Assembly: GCF_018873765.1 (NCBI RefSeq)
Contig: NC_057925.1
Location: 44,981,010-45,045,009, forward strand
Length of the DNA: 64,000 nucleotides
DNA from: Telopea speciosissima
Lineage: Eukaryota > Streptophyta > Magnoliopsida > Proteales > Proteaceae
Reading direction: 5' to 3'
Shown here: in pieces, positions 11,776 to 25,541 of the stretch
How the letters are laid out: each line of letters opens with the position of its first letter
Numbering within the stretch: the stretch's first letter is position 1
Made by a program: the position numbers and the translations under genes
Notes under the pieces: generated by a model
Database searches by the model: none
Told to the model about the DNA's origin: nothing
The model's input: the letters and a program-made list of their open reading frames with translations, nothing else

Positions 11776-12902
11776 TTATGAGTGGATACGCTCTAAGGCC
11801 ATCACCCATCTCATCAATAACCCTGGTTTTGAATTTGCTATAAAGGACCTCGACGAACTTAATTACTTCCTTGGCATAGAGGCTACCCATCACCCTTGAT
11901 GGGTTGTTTCTCTCTCAGACCAAATACATCCTTGATCTCCTTACCAAAGTTCACATGGAGGGTGCCAAGCCCATCCACACGCCCAGCTCCACTATCCCTC
12001 TCACTCAGTCTCAAGGTACCCTTTTTCATGACCCCACCCTCTATCGCAGTATGGTAGGGCCCTTCAATATCTTACCCTGACCAGACCTGAGATTGCGTTC
12101 TTTGTCAACAAAGTCTGCCAGTTTATGCATTCCCCCACCACAGATCAGTGAAACGTATCCTACGCTACCTCAAAGATACCTTACAATTTGGTCTGCATAT
12201 CCGTCCATGCACCTCTCTTCAGCTCCATGCTTGCACTGACGCCGATTGACTAGGTGCCCCGATGATCGTCGATCCACCAGTGGGTTCTGCATCTTCCTTG
12301 GGTCCAATCTTATCTCTTGGATTTCCAAGAAACAACATATTGTGGCCCGTTCTTCGACTAAATCTGAATACAAGAGCCTTGCCAATACCATGACAGAGCT
12401 TCTCTGGTTACGCCAGCTTCTCCTTGATCTTGGCATTACCACCACTTCTCCCGTGTTATATTGCGACAACATTGGTGCCACCTATCTAGCTGTCATTCCC
12501 CTATTTCATGCATGCACCAAACATATTGAAATAGACTATCACTTTGTGCGTGAACAAGTCAACACCGGTCGCCTCAGCATTCGCTTTGTCGCCAGTCCAG
12601 ATCAACTTGCTGACATTATGGCAAAAGGTTTGCCTTCTCCTTGCTTTTGCAAACTTCGGGACAAGCTTATGGTTCGCTCTCAACCGCTTCGCTTGTGGGG
12701 GCGTATTATGGAGAAGAGTTCTAACTCATCTCCAATTCTTGCATCCATGCTGACTCTATCACCAGATAAAGCCACACCAACAAGAAGATTAGGTCCAATG
12801 CTATCAAAAGGTTAAAAGGATTTTCATCCTGATCTTCTGTAACAATACTTATCACATGTAAACTCCCTCTTCTCTCATGTAACCTCACATTATATATATA
12901 AT
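11776..12902 (+). mobile_element. Truncated Copia fragment (Copia-4): RT end, RNase H, part of 3' LTR
   Basis: Only the 3' part of a Copia element is present: the end of the reverse transcriptase (FAIKDLDELNYFLG), RNase H ([36 protein letters not shown]), then an LTR start at about 12704. The protein is close to Copia-2, an Ale/Retrofit-like lineage. The 5' half is absent, with the junction abutting copy 2 of the tRNA block. The LTR is interrupted at 12903 by the Pack-MULE and appears to resume at 33317-33370. It is broken, with several breaks in the remaining coding part, and is older than everything inserted into it. Confidence 0.85.
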
Positions 12903-13024
12903 GGGGAAATATCATCCCCCTCCCCTCTAAGTTTCCTTAATATCAACTCAATACCCAAATTTTGAAAAATGATAATGCCCTCCCCTACTTTTTAAAGATT
13001 CTATCAACCGTACCCTAACTGTTA
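12903..13024 (+). repeat. Left TIR of the Pack-MULE
   Basis: About 122 bp that reappear as reverse complement at 33186-33307 with some 9 differences. It begins GGGGAAATATCATCCCCCTC and includes AAATTTTGAAAAATGATAAT. Confidence 0.9.
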
Positions 13025-13319
13025 AAAAATGCCATTAAGTGATGACGTGGGTATGTCTAATTTTTTTAAAACCCCAGATTACCCTTAATAGAATTTAATT
13101 CCAATTTTACCCTCTTCAATCCCAAAACCCTTTTTCATATTTTCCTCCAAAAATCCCTTTTTCGCTTATGCATTTTCTTCTTCTTCTTCTTCCTCACATG
13201 CCCCACCCTTGCAACATCGCCCCTCTGTGTATTTAGGGTTTTTTTCACCAAGGAGAAAAAAACCACAGCAAAAGCCAAAAGAAAAGAGCAATGATTCTCC
13301 AACATAAACAAGGAATCCT

Positions 13320-13485
13320 TACTCCACCATTTCCATCTCCTGTGCTCGGTCTTGGTCTTCCCCTTCTTCCTCCACCTCCTCGTCGTCGCTCTCTCTCACT
13401 GCCATATCTGACGCCTTGAAGCTCCACATGGCCCCACAACATCCCATCCCCTTAATCCCATCTGTTCTCTCAAACTCCTCCATCT
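13320..13485 (-). other. Small acidic open frame of unknown origin in the Pack-MULE
   Basis: On the minus strand an ATG near 13484 opens about 54 codons, MEEFERTDGIKGMGCCGAMW and then a Glu/Asp-rich run (ESDDEEVEEEGEDQD), closed by TAA. It lies downstream of the WAK fragment and may be a second captured host piece. I do not recognise it, and chance cannot be ruled out. The same stretch on the plus strand is Pro/Arg-rich low complexity. Confidence 0.25.
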
Positions 13486-13539
13486 ACTCCCTCCGTTCTG
13501 TACTCCTTCCATTCCTCAGATTCTGACCCACCACCACTA

Positions 13540-13974
13540 CCTCTGTTCGTTGGATGAGTCCCTTTCTGTCCCCTTCTTCTTTTATATCTATGCTCATGCA
13601 AGAACCATTGATCACATCAGGTTTGTTGTAGAAATACATGGAACACCCACTCTAGAATCCCTAGCCATTATTGGAACCGGTGATGTTAGAGATCATGTCG
13701 CAACCCAAAGCCGTGAATTTGTTCTCTATTTTGGAGATGGTGAATAGGTTGTGGTTCTTCAATTTCACAAAAATTATGTTCGAATCACTTGTTCTCCGTT
13801 CACCCGACTCACTGTAGCAATCGTAATTTACAGGAGAAACTATAGTCAATTAGTAGTTAAATGAAATATCGATAACTTCCAAGTCACTTCCATTGAACAT
13901 CAGTTTTGGAGGGTTGTAGTTGTCGTTGCAGATTAGCTTAAATTCTTTTCTGTAACAGTCTTCATTATCAGCAG
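13540..13974 (-). pseudogene. Captured wall-associated kinase ectodomain, 3' piece
   Basis: Read on the minus strand from the Copia-2 insertion point, the sequence continues the WAK reading begun at 25909: DNEDCYRKEFKLICND, then FNGSDLEVIDISF, SPVNYDCYSESG, FTALGCDMISNITG and later DVINGSC. These are signatures of the GUB_WAK_bind galacturonan-binding domain, which in plants sits outside the cell ahead of an EGF, membrane and kinase part. Stops interrupt it after ISFNY and after ITGSNNG. Nothing of the EGF repeats or kinase is present. Beyond about 13540 the similarity fades. Confidence 0.8.
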
Positions 13975-14213
13975 TGTAACGGATAAGGATGGGATTACCT
14001 CAAATTCAAATTTAAATCCCATGTTGAACGAGTCCTCAGTAGCCGAGACAGCTCCTACTTCGTTGGGATATACACATCCAAAATGATAGAGTTTGATCTT
14101 ATCACAAACTCTAAATATTTGTAATCTGTAACTGTATATTCAAATATAAATATACATCCCCATCGTACTCAAAATGATAAGGGAAAAATACAATTCAAAT
14201 TCATTCTCTTCCT
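13975..14213 (+). repeat. 5' LTR of Copia-2
   Basis: 239 bp opening TGTAACGGATAAGG, followed directly by a TGGTATCA primer site. The end (TTCCT) departs from the usual CA, but the boundary is fixed by the AGCAG duplication at both ends. Confidence 0.92.
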
Positions 14214-17101
14214 TGGTATCATCCGCCGCTGACTCACGTCATCGATCACCATGACGAACTCAGATGATTCCACCACCATTCCTTCCGCTTCCACCACTCC
14301 ACAGACACTGATAGCACCAACCAACATTGTTTCTCTTCTTCCCGTTAAGCTTGACAGGACAAATTACCTTTTACGGAAGTTACAATTCATGCCCCTTCTT
14401 CATGCGCATGATCTCTATGGCCATGTCGATGGCAGCAAACCGTGCCCACCACCCACCTTATTATCTTCTCCTGATTCCTCTTCTACTTCTACAACTGATC
14501 CAAACCCAACATACATTGCTTGGCGTCGACAGGATCAAATTATCCTCAGTTGGATAATTTCGTCACTCACCGAAAGTGCCCTAGCCCAGATCGTTGGGCT
14601 CACCTATTCTCATGCTGCCTGGAGCGCACTTGAATGCACCTATGCGTCTCACTCTCAAGCTCGCATTATGCAAATGAAATATCAGTTATTTCAGTTGAAG
14701 AAAGGCTCTCTCTCCATGGTTGAATACCTTCAGCGTGTCAAAAGCCTGGTGGACAATCTTGTTGCTGCTGCTCATCCAGTCCCCGACTCCAACATAATCT
14801 TAAGCATTCTCCATGGGCTTGGACCAGATTATGAGTCCTTTGCCACATCCATGACCACTAGCATTGATCCCATCCCACTCGATGATTTCACTGGTCTTCT
14901 ACTTACCCAGGAAATCCTCAAGGATCAGCGCACTACTCACATGGATTTACCATCGGTTGAAGACAATGTAACCACGAAGTCCATAGGAACTTCAGCCAAT
15001 CGAGGCCGTGCCTTCTCCAACAATGGCAACCGTGGCCGTGGCCGTGGCCACTATTCCAATAGGGGGTGTGGTCAGTACCATACCAACCAGCAGAATGCCC
15101 CTTTGCTGCCTACACCTTCTACACCGTGTCAGATATGTCATCAGACGAATCACTAGGCTGCGACCTGTTTCAATAGGTTCAACCCGAATTACCAACACAA
15201 CTCACAAGCAACTTGTCTGACTGAACCTGAGGCACTCCTGGCAGCCCCACCTGCCTCCTTTGACACGGCATGGTACCCAGACTCGGGTGCTACTCACCAC
15301 ATCACTTCGGATATGGGCAACATGACTATAAGCTCACCCTACACTGGTTCAGACCAAGTGCGAGTCGGTAATGGTGCAAGTTTGCATATCCAAAATATTG
15401 GATCTTCTCAAATTAATTCCTCTTCTAAAAATTTAGCACTTACCAATGTATTACATGTGCCCAAAATTACAAAAAATTTGTTGTCTGTAAGTAAGTTCAC
15501 TGCTGATAATGATGTGGTTTTGGAATTTCATCCTCAATGTTGTTATGTGAAGGATCCACGCACGAGGAATATCCTACTCCAGGGAACCACCGAAGGTGGT
15601 CTTTATCATCTACCACAGTCATCTTCACCATCAACAGCCACTTCACCACCGCTGCCCACTGTTCACATTGGCAAAAGGGTCTCCAAATCAGTTTGGCATG
15701 ATCGACTTGGACACCCCTCTTCAAAGTGCATAGACTCTCTCCTCCGTTGCTCAGCTCTACCATTCAAGGATACTCAATCACCAGCAGTTTGTGTTTCCTA
15801 CTAGATGGGAAAGGCTCACAAACTCCCATTTGCAGTCAATAAATCAAGAGCATTGTTTCCTTTTCAATTAGTACATTCTGATATTTGGGGGCCTTCTCCC
15901 TCTCCAACTATTCAGGGTTATTAGTATTACATTTCATTTATTGATGACTTCAGTAGATTTACTTGGATATTTTCACTTGTACGTCGTTCTGAAGCTTTTA
16001 ATGTTTTTATGCAATTTCATGCTCACATTGCAAATATTTTTAATTGTAAGATCAAGACTTTTCAGTTAGATGGAGCCAAAGAGTACCAAGCCTTTGATGG
16101 TTACTTCCACAAAAATGGCATTACACATCAATATTCATACCCTCACACATCTGAACAGAATGGAAGAGCAGAGCGAAAACATCGACACATAGTTGAGACT
16201 GGGCTCACACTTCTAGCAAGGGCCTCCATTCCAATGACTTTCTGGCTTGCAGCCTTTGAGACGGCTGTGTATTTAATAAATTGGCTCCCAATGCCGGTCT
16301 TGCAAGATCAAAGCCCGTTCCAAGTGTTGTTCAATAAGGACCTTGATTATCAGCTCTTGAGAACCTTTGGTTGCGCCTGCTACCCATGGCTTCGTCCATA
16401 TAATAGAAACAAGTTACAATACAGGTCGACTTAATGTGTATTCCTTGGCTATAGAAATAGTCACAAGGGATACAAATGCTTTGATCAGTTCATTGGGCTC
16501 ACATATATATCAAGGCATGTTCAGTTCGATAAAGGGCTATTCCCTTATGCCCTGCTATATCTCCACCCATTTCCACCGCTCAAGCACCACTCATGGTGAC
16601 TAGTGATAACATCCTCTCATTAAACCCATCCACCTCCCAACAACAACATCCCCATACCACCACACCACCCATCCCAATGCCTAGCCCATCCATCACCAAT
16701 TTGGGTTCCCATTTACCACCTACAACAATAGCCTCCCACTCCAACATATCACCATCCCATAACCCACCACCTATAACCACTTTACCATCACCAACCACCA
16801 TACCACAACAGCCTACGACTGAGCCACAATCAACAGCAGCACCACAGGCTCCACCACATCGACAGCCCATAAGCCATCCCATGATCACTAGGTCACGGTC
16901 TGGCGTTGTTAAGAATGTGGACAAATTAAATTTGATGGTTACAAAATACCCAATGGCTACTGCCTTGACGTCCACTACAGGCCCGATTGAAGTAGAATCG
17001 ACCTCCTATACCATTGCTAGCAAAAGCCCAAAATGGAGGGTAGCAATGAGTGAAGAATTCGATTCTCTCCTCAAGAATGGTACTTGGAAGCTGGTTCCAT
17101 T

Positions 17102-17461
17102 TGTTGGGTTATTGGGCTTCATTAATATATGTTTGCTTCATTGGGTCCATAAGGTATTATTTCATTCCAGGTTAAGTTAGGGGTGTAACTGACCTTACAC
17201 ATTGTGGGAGTGTGATTAGGGTCAGGGAGAATATTATATATTCAACCCTAAGGTCCCCACAACTGTCACTTGCTAATTTTGAATTCCAACTCACGGGAGA
17301 GCAAAAGGGAAAGGCTGTGGAAGGCTAAAGGGAAGGAAAAGCTTGGGGATCGACTTCAGGTATCAACCAAAAAAGGTATGTTACATTCTCCCTTAATTAT
17401 TGATGCATTCCAAATCTATATGGGCATGTGATTGATTGATTGGGGTGTGTAAATCCCTCCA
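17102..17461 (+). repeat. 5' LTR of Copia-3
   Basis: 360 bp, opening TGTTGGGTTATT. The next bases (ATTGGCATTAGAGCC) resemble a diverged initiator-Met primer site. Confidence 0.93.
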
Positions 17462-20400
17462 ATTGGCATTAGAGCCAACCCATATGGATCTGGAATCCAT
17501 GTTCTTGCTTGAAACGGATTTTTTAAGGATTTCGGGTTTCAGATCGACCTTGTACGATCGCTGCCGATGGTGTCCGACCACCAAAAATAAAAATTTTGTA
17601 TATGGAATGGAAGAGGAGGTTGAGGCGGTCATGGCTATGTAAGCCGTTTCACCGGAATCATCTCCACGCGCCGCCAAAAAAAGCGCATGGATCTCACGCG
17701 CCTAATTTCTCATTTAAAAGAAGAAAAAAAAATGGTTGGTGAGACGGCGGCGGACGATTCATCACCGAGTCGACTTGGTAGGGTTTTCGAGTCAACCTAG
17801 TGAGCTGGCGACCAGGTCAACTTAGTCAGACCCAGCCCGACCCAAATGGGCCAGACAAGGCCCGACCCAAGTGGACCAGACCAGATCAGGCCCGACCCAG
17901 GTGGGCCAAACCAAGCCTGACCCAAATGGGTCAATTCAGATCCGATCTAAGTGGACAGACCCGGATCCGAGAACCAAGTGGATAACCCGACCCGAGGATT
18001 ACGGGTCGACCTGGATCTGAGACCCAAACCCAGTTGGGGTGGGTCACCCGACCTGGGATTTTGACCTAAAAATTGGACCCATTCTTGGTTGAACTGGACT
18101 GGTTCGAACTGGGTCAGACAGGCCCGGTTCAGTCTGGTCTGTTGACTAGGTTTGACTACGGCGTGTGATATCACGCGTCGGCTTCAAGCTGCGCGTGAGG
18201 GCTCACGGGAGAGCTTTTGATGTCGGGGTTTTTTCTGTTGCATCTGGTTTTTTGAGAGCTGCACAGTGGTATGGCTCACTTGCTTCAAATACTGTTTCTG
18301 GGACCCACAGTGAGCTTTTTAGTGTGTTTGACAATTCTTGAAAGCATGTGTTTCTGCATTCCTGATTCCTTGTTGATCATAGACAAACATATGCAACATT
18401 ATGTCATGATGCAATGTAGGACAACTGTAATTTTAATAGAATTGTTGTGTGTCATAAGGTTTATATATATTGAATTATTTTTAATTTATAAACAAATATC
18501 CCATGGCTGCATCATGAGTTGTTGGGTACTCTAATAAGGTCAGATAGAATCCACCAAAGTGGTAAAATCTGATTTTATTATAATACGGAACTTAAGGTTC
18601 ATTTTCAAGGTAGCAAAGAATGGTGATGCTCACCCAAAGGTAGCACCATCCAAGACCAAAAATAATAGATACACACATATAGGGAGAAACTGACCTAGGA
18701 ATTATTGCTTACCCAAAGGTGACAATTTTGTCAGAGGTTAGTGTTGTCCCGCAGTAACTGCAAAGTATTGAGTGGACCAGTGCATTTCAAAACCCAAAGG
18801 CTAGAGATGTAGATTTGGTTGACACTCTCGGTTATGTGCTGGTACATTAGTTAATATAACCAGTATATGTTAGTGGTATTTAAATACCCGGTATTTTATA
18901 TTCTATTCTTCTATGATAGATATGTGATTCTATGATATCACTATGGCAGATGTCTCTTGGTCATGGTTTATTGAACATTCCCAAGCTTTCTGGTGAAAAT
19001 TATAGAAGTTGGAATGAGGATTTGGAGGTCTATCTTTGCCTTAGGGACCTAGATCTTTGTCTGAGAGAGCCTAAGCCTGCAGATCTCACCCCAGCCAATA
19101 CTTGGGCTGAGAAGACTGAACTTGAGAAGTGGGAAACTGCAAATAGGAAGTGCCTAAAAGTTATAAAGCATGCTATCCCAGAAACAATGAAAGATAGCAT
19201 CACTATGAAGGTAACTGCTACTGAGTACTTGGAGGCTATTAGGGTAAAATTTGAATCATCCAAGAAAGCTCAATCAGGTGACTTGATGAGCAAGCTGACC
19301 ACTACCAAATTTGATGGAAACGACAGTACCAGGGAACATCTTTTAGGACTTGTTGCCTTAGGAAATAAGATTAGGGAGTTGGAAATTAACTTTGATGACG
19401 ACTTCCTAGTGACTATAGCACTCAACTCACTTCCAGGGCAGTACAAGCACCTTCATGGAACCTACAATGCCTTGAAGGATAAATGGAGTATGGATGAGTC
19501 AATCACTGTAGTTGGGCAGGAAGAGGCAAGAATGAACAGGGACAAGATTGAAAGTGCCAATCTCACACAGGGTAAGGGGTCCTCATCTAGAGGACCTCAC
19601 AGGAATCACAAGAGGTTTTCCAAGAGAGGCAGATTTGCACCATACCGGACTGGGCTGGGCAGGGTAATAGAGGCCCACAGGGCAACAGAGGCAACACAGG
19701 GTAGAAAGATTCAAACAGTGTTGAGTGTTTCTGGTGCAAAAAGAAGGAGCACATGAAGAAGGACTGCTTTAAGTGAAAGGCCTATTTTGAAAAGAAAAAG
19801 AACACCGATAAGGATACATCATTGCTTTGTTATAAATCTTTCCTTGTAGATGCACTAGTAGATTCTTGGTGGTTAGATTCTGGATCCTCCATCATGTCAC
19901 TCATTCCTTGCAGGGGTTCACAAGTAGGAGGGTACCAAGCAAGAGTGAGGTGACGGTGTTCGTCGGGAATGGAGCGGAAGTGGAAGTGAAAGCCATAGGA
20001 ACTGTTAGATTATATTTAAAATCAGACAGTACAAACAATTTTATAGATTTAAAGGATGTAGTTTTTATTCCCTCAATGAGGAAGAATTTGATTTCAGTTT
20101 TCCGACTAGTTTCAGATGGATATTCTGTTGTTTTCAATAAAGTTGGCTTCACTCTACTTTTGAATTCTGTGGTTGTTGATTCTGGCTATTGTTCTGATGG
20201 TTTGTATAGACTGAACTGTATCTCCTCTTGGGTTATGAACGTTGGCACTAAACGCCAACTTATGGATGAGAAATCTCCTGTACTCTGGCACAGAAGGTTG
20301 GGCCATATCTTTAGAAAGAGAATGGATAGGTTAATCAAGGAGAAGGTACTAGATGAGATAGATTTCTAGGACATGAAAATATGTGTTGACTGTATAAAGG

Positions 20401-23235
20401 GGAAGATGACTTCTTCTACCAAGAAGGATGCATTTCGTCATAGTGAGGCCCTAGATCTCATCCACATAGATATATGCAGACCTTTCCCAACTCCAGCACT
20501 TGGAGGCCAACGTTACTTTATTACTTTCATAGATGAATGGTCTCGATACGGTTATATTTTCTTACTTGCTGAGAAAGCAAATGTGTTGAACACCTTTATG
20601 ATCTTCAAGGCTGAAGTGGAACTCTTCCATAGTAGAAAGATAAAATCTGTCAGGTCTGATAGGGGTGGTGAATATTATGGAAGAGTCGATGATACAGGAC
20701 AGCTACTTGGACCTTTTGCCAAATATCTACAGGAGCAGGGGATAGCTCCACAGTACTCTATGCCAAGCACACCATAACAAAATGGTGTAGCAGAAAGGAG
20801 GAATCGTACTTTGAAAGACATGGTGCGAACCATGGTCAGTAACACCAGTCTCCTAGAGTCTTTATGGGGAGAAGCACTAAAAACTGCGGCCTACATTCTC
20901 AACAAAGTGCCAAGTAAGTCAGTAAGCAAGACTCCCTATGAACTCTAGACAGGTAAGAAGCCTAGCCTTAGGCATCTTCAAGTCTGGGGTTGCCCTGCCG
21001 AGGCCAGACTCTTCAATCCACAGTAGAAAGTCTGGGACCCAAAAATTGTGAGCTGTTATTTTGTTGGGTACCCAGAAAGGTCTAAGGGCTACAGATTCTA
21101 TTGCCTAGGTGTTGGGAATAGAATAGTGGAGACCACCCATGCCAAGTTTCTTGAGTCAGAAGGAGATCTCTCTGTACCCCAGAACTTAAGGTTTGATGAG
21201 GGACAAATTGGAACATCCAGTGTGGCACCGGAGTCGAGTAGGCCCTTATTGATTGAAGACGGTGATTCTCACATGGATGTTGATGTGGATGTGCCTACAG
21301 ATCCTGTCGTCCCTGCTATTGTAGTTGTGGATATGCCACTCCCTAAGATTGATGATCTGATACCAGTCGACACGGTTACTACTGCGGACCCTGAGCCTTT
21401 GAGGAGATCTACCAGGACTCGCAGGTCTACCATTCACTCAGATTATGTACATATCTGAATGAGTGTGAGTTCGATATCAGTAAGGAGGAGGATCCTGTTA
21501 CTTTTCTGCAGGTAATGAATAGCAGGGAGTCTAATAAATGGGTGAAAGCTATAAAGGAAGAGTTACAATCCATGCACAATAATGGTGTTTGGGAATTGGT
21601 GGAGATTCCACAGGGCTACAAAGCCATTGCATCAAAATGGGTCTTCAAGACCAAGACTGATTCTCAGGGAAACATAGAGCGCTATAAGGCCAGACTTGTG
21701 GTAAAGGGCTTCACCCAGAGAGAGGGGATTGACTTCAAGGAGACCTTTTCCCCTGTATCTTCAAAAGACTCATTCAGAATCATCATGGCCATAGTAGCAT
21801 ACTTTGACCTTGAGCTACATCAGATGGATGTGAAGATGGATTTTTTGAATGGGGATCTGGCTGAGCAGGATTATATGCGTCAGCCCGAAGGCTTCGAAGA
21901 GAAAGGGAAGGAGCATCAAGTTTGTAAACTGAAGAAATCACTATATGGACTGAAACAGGCTTTAAGACAGTGGTACTTGAAGTTCGATCAGATAGTGACC
22001 TCTTTCGGTTTTGTTGAGAATGCAATTGACAATTGCATTTACATGAAGGCTACCAGGGGCAAGTTCATTTTCTTGGTACTTTATGTTGATGACATCCTAC
22101 TTGCCAGCAGTGATCTTGGTTTACTTTAGGAAACCAAGTTGTTTCTGTCCAATAACTTTGAGATGAAGGACATGGGTGAGAGAACCTATGTACTTGGCAT
22201 CGAGATAAGTCAGGATAGAAAGCGAGGTATTCTTGATTTGTCACAAAAGGCTTACATTCATAGAATTTTGAAGAGATTCCACATGTCCCAATGTTCAGGG
22301 AATGATGCACCCATCAGCAAAGGGGATAAGTTGAACAAGCAGCAGTGCCCGAAGAATAACCTTGAGAGAGATTCTATGAAGGACAAGCCTTATGCTTCAG
22401 TCGTTGGAAGCGTGATGTATGCACAGGTGTGTACTCGACCTGACATCGCCTTTGCAGTTAGCATGCTTGGTAGGTTCCAGTCTGATGCTGGTTTGGCTCA
22501 TTGGACTACTGCTAAGAAGGTGATGCGGTACTTCTTGAGGACCAGAGATTTCAAGCTTGTCTATAGAAGAGATGAGAGACTTGAGGTGGTCGACTACTTA
22601 GATTCAAATTTTAGTGGTTGAACTGATGACATGAAATCAACCTCTGGATATATCTTCTTGATGGGTGGAGGTGCAATTTCATGGAAAAGTGTCAAGCAGA
22701 CTGTTATTGCTTCATCCACCATGCAGGCGGAGTTTGTGGCATTGTTTGAGGCGACTAAGAAGGTAGTATGGTTGAGAAATTTCATTACAGAACTGAGGGT
22801 TGTTGACACCATCTCCAAAACTTTGCAGCTCTGGTGTGACAACAACTTTGCAGTCATTTTCTCAAGAACAACAAGAAGTCCAACAGCTCAAAGCACATTG
22901 AAATAAAGTATCTTCTGGTCAGGGAGAAAGTGATTGAGGGAGAAGTTGATGTTGCACACATTCCTACTGACAAGATGGTGGCTGATCCTCTCACCAAGGC
23001 TCTTTCAGTGGGAGTTTTCAGGGGTCACGTTACTTGTATGGGACTAGCAGAGTCTTTTGATATGCTTGTTTAGTGGGAGTCTCTTTTCCCTTATGCTTGT
23101 TTAGTAGGAATCTGTTTTTTCCTTTGGTCATTATTTGAGCTCTTTTATTTAACCAGTGATTTTGTATTCTTTTGCCATCTTAATACATTTACTGGATATG
23201 GTTCATTACTTATTCTTATATGACATGTCTACAAA

Positions 23236-23361
23236 ATGACGATTAGCCATAGGCAGTATTTAGCCAAGGATTTCAAAATAGCGGTTAGCCATAGGCGATA
23301 TTTAGCCAAGGATTTCAAAATGGCAGTTAGCCATAGGTAGTATTTAGCCAAAGCTTCAAGA
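23236..23361 (+). repeat. Three 42-bp tandem repeats in the Copia-3 tail
   Basis: A unit containing TTAGCCATAGGC and ATTTAGCCAAGGATTTCAAA recurs three times at 42-bp spacing, with a fourth partial unit. It lies after RNase H and before the 3' LTR, outside the coding part. Confidence 0.8.
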
Positions 23362-23745
23362 TTGGCGGAGAAGCCATAGACTGTAAGCCCAGGTATGGTG
23401 TTGATTCGAAGTTTATGGCGGTTTAGCCCAAGTATGAGTCAATATCAAAGTATGCTACCCGTGAGGATATTCAAGGTAGAGGACCTACAAGGAAACGAGC
23501 ATTTACTTGCTGATCACTTGTTATGCTCTTGATTTCCTTGTTGTTACATATACCCAAAGCGGTTCGAGTTAATGGATCATTTGTGGCCGTGATGACAGAA
23601 AGTTGTATGTCGTATGTTAAGGCATATCTTCTGCTGTTGTTCGATGCAAGTGGGTATTAATAGAACCAAAGTAATTTTGAGTGAAATTGGGACTCTGGCC
23701 GATTCCAATGAAGATATGTGTATTAATTTTGCCCAAGTGGGAGAT

Positions 23746-24105
23746 TGTTGGGTTATTAGGCTTCATTAATATATGTTTGCTTCATTGGGCCCATAAGGTA
23801 TTATTTCACTCCAGGTTAAGTCAGGGGTATAACTAACCTTACACATTGTGGGAGTGTGATTAGGGTCAGGGAGAATATTATATATTCAACCCTAAGGTCC
23901 CCACAGCTGTCACTTGCTAATTTTGAATTCCAACTCACGGGAGAGCAAAAGGGAAAGGCTGTAGAAGGCTAAAGGGAAGGAAAAGCTTGGGGATCGACTT
24001 CAGTTATCAATAAAAAAAGGTATGTTACATTCTCCCTTAATTATTGATGCATTCCAAATCTATATGGGCATGTGATTGATTGATTGGGGTATGTAAATCC
24101 CTACA
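23746..24105 (+). repeat. 3' LTR of Copia-3
   Basis: 360 bp, closing CCCTACA. It is preceded by a purine-rich tract AAGTGGGAGAT and followed by the CCATT duplication and the RT part of Copia-2. Confidence 0.93.
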
Positions 24106-25541
24106 CCATTCGATCCCTCTATGAACTTGGTCGGGAATAAATGGGTATATTGGATCAAGAGAAATTCTGATGGGTCTGTCTCAAGGTACAAGGCCCAATT
24201 AGTCGCCAAAGGTTTTCATCAAAGGGAAGGCATCGACTATTTTGATACGTTCAGTGCCGTTGTCAAACCAGCCACCATCAGGACCGTGTTGTTTATTGCA
24301 GTGTCCAATGGCTGGGTTCTACGACAATTGGACGTCCAAAATGCTTTTCTCAATGGAGATTTGGACGAACAAGTGTTTATGACACAACCTCAAGGCTTTA
24401 TAGATCCAGCATTTCCCAATTATGTTTGCCATCTCCAACGTGCCTTGTATGGTCTGAAGTAGGCACCACGCGCATGGTCGTATAGACTTGGCAAATTTCT
24501 TCTATCATATGGGTTTTGCTCATCGAAAAGTGACACGGCCTTGTATGTTCGCACCTGTAACAACAATATGATCTACATCCTTGTTTATGTAGACGATATT
24601 GTAGTCAAAGGCACCAGCTCCAAAATGGTACAAGACCTCATCAACACTCTTGGAACAGAGTTCGCCATAAAGGATCTTGGGGACTTAAACTTCTTTCTTG
24701 GAGTTGAGGTTCTTCGTACACCACAGGTGCTTCATCTATCCCAAACCAAGTATGCAGTAGATCTTCTACAAAAGACCAAGATGGCCGATGCAAAGCCAAT
24801 GCCTACACCAACTACAACAACAGCTCTCAGCCGAGACAGTGGAACGGCATTTGACGATGTCACCCTTTATAGGAGCATTGTGGGTGCACTACAGTACTTA
24901 ACTCTCACATGGCCTGACCTATCATTCGCTGTTAATAAGGTGTGCCAGTTCATACACAGTCCTACAGTTGACCACTAGGCTGCTGTCAAACGGATCCTAT
25001 GGTATTTTAAGGATACTGTGGACCTTGGAATTCAAATTCGGCCATCAAAATCAACACTCTTAAGTGCATACAGTGATGCTGATCTGGCCAGCTGCCCTAA
25101 TGACATAAGATCTACCAGTGGATACTGCATCTACCTAGGTTCAAACCTAATCTCCTGGAGCTCCAAGAAGTAATAGACTGTGGCACGGTCCTCTACAGAA
25201 TCAGAATACAAGGCTGTTGCAAATGCTTCGGCAGAGCTGATATGGCTATGCCAACTGCTTACTGATCTTGGGGTCCAATCACCACCACCGATGCTCTACT
25301 GTGACAACATCGGTGCTACATACCTAGCAGCAAATCCACTCTTCCATGCCCGCACAAAGCACATTGAAATTGATTATCACTTTGTGCGTGAGCAAGTGGC
25401 AGCCAATAAACTGCGTATTCGGTTTGTGCCCAGTCAAGATCAAATTGCGGATGCCCTTACAAAGGGTCTTCCAAGTCCTCGGTTTTGGACTCTAAGGGAC
25501 AAGCTCACAGTCTGCAAGAGACCATTTCACTTGCGAGGGAG

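Larger units (their letters stand above)
17102..24105 (+). mobile_element. Ty1/Copia LTR retrotransposon (Copia-3) nested in Copia-2, broken
   Basis: Two 360-bp LTRs with TG...CA ends and the exact 5-bp duplication CCATT (17097-17101, 24106-24110). Parts: an unusually long leader (about 1.4 kb) with GACCCGACCC-type GC-rich repeats at 17.8-18.15 kb; Gag at about 18.95-19.75 kb; a zinc-knuckle remnant (CFWCKKKEH); protease near 19.87 kb (WWLDSGSS); integrase at about 20.3-21.0 kb; reverse transcriptase at about 21.5-22.2 kb (LYVDDIL); RNase H at about 22.6-23.0 kb; then a 0.7-kb tail with 42-bp repeats and a purine-rich tract. It is of a different Copia lineage from Copia-2. It is broken, with roughly six or more breaks. 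The LTRs differ at about 13 of 360 sites (3.6%), about 1.3-2.7 million years, close to its host element. Confidence 0.95.

Noticed and set aside
16580-17180. Pro/Thr-rich and Gly-rich frames on both strands as a possible independent gene
   Set aside because: They lie in the variable linker between integrase and RT of Copia-2; the opposite strand is a shadow.
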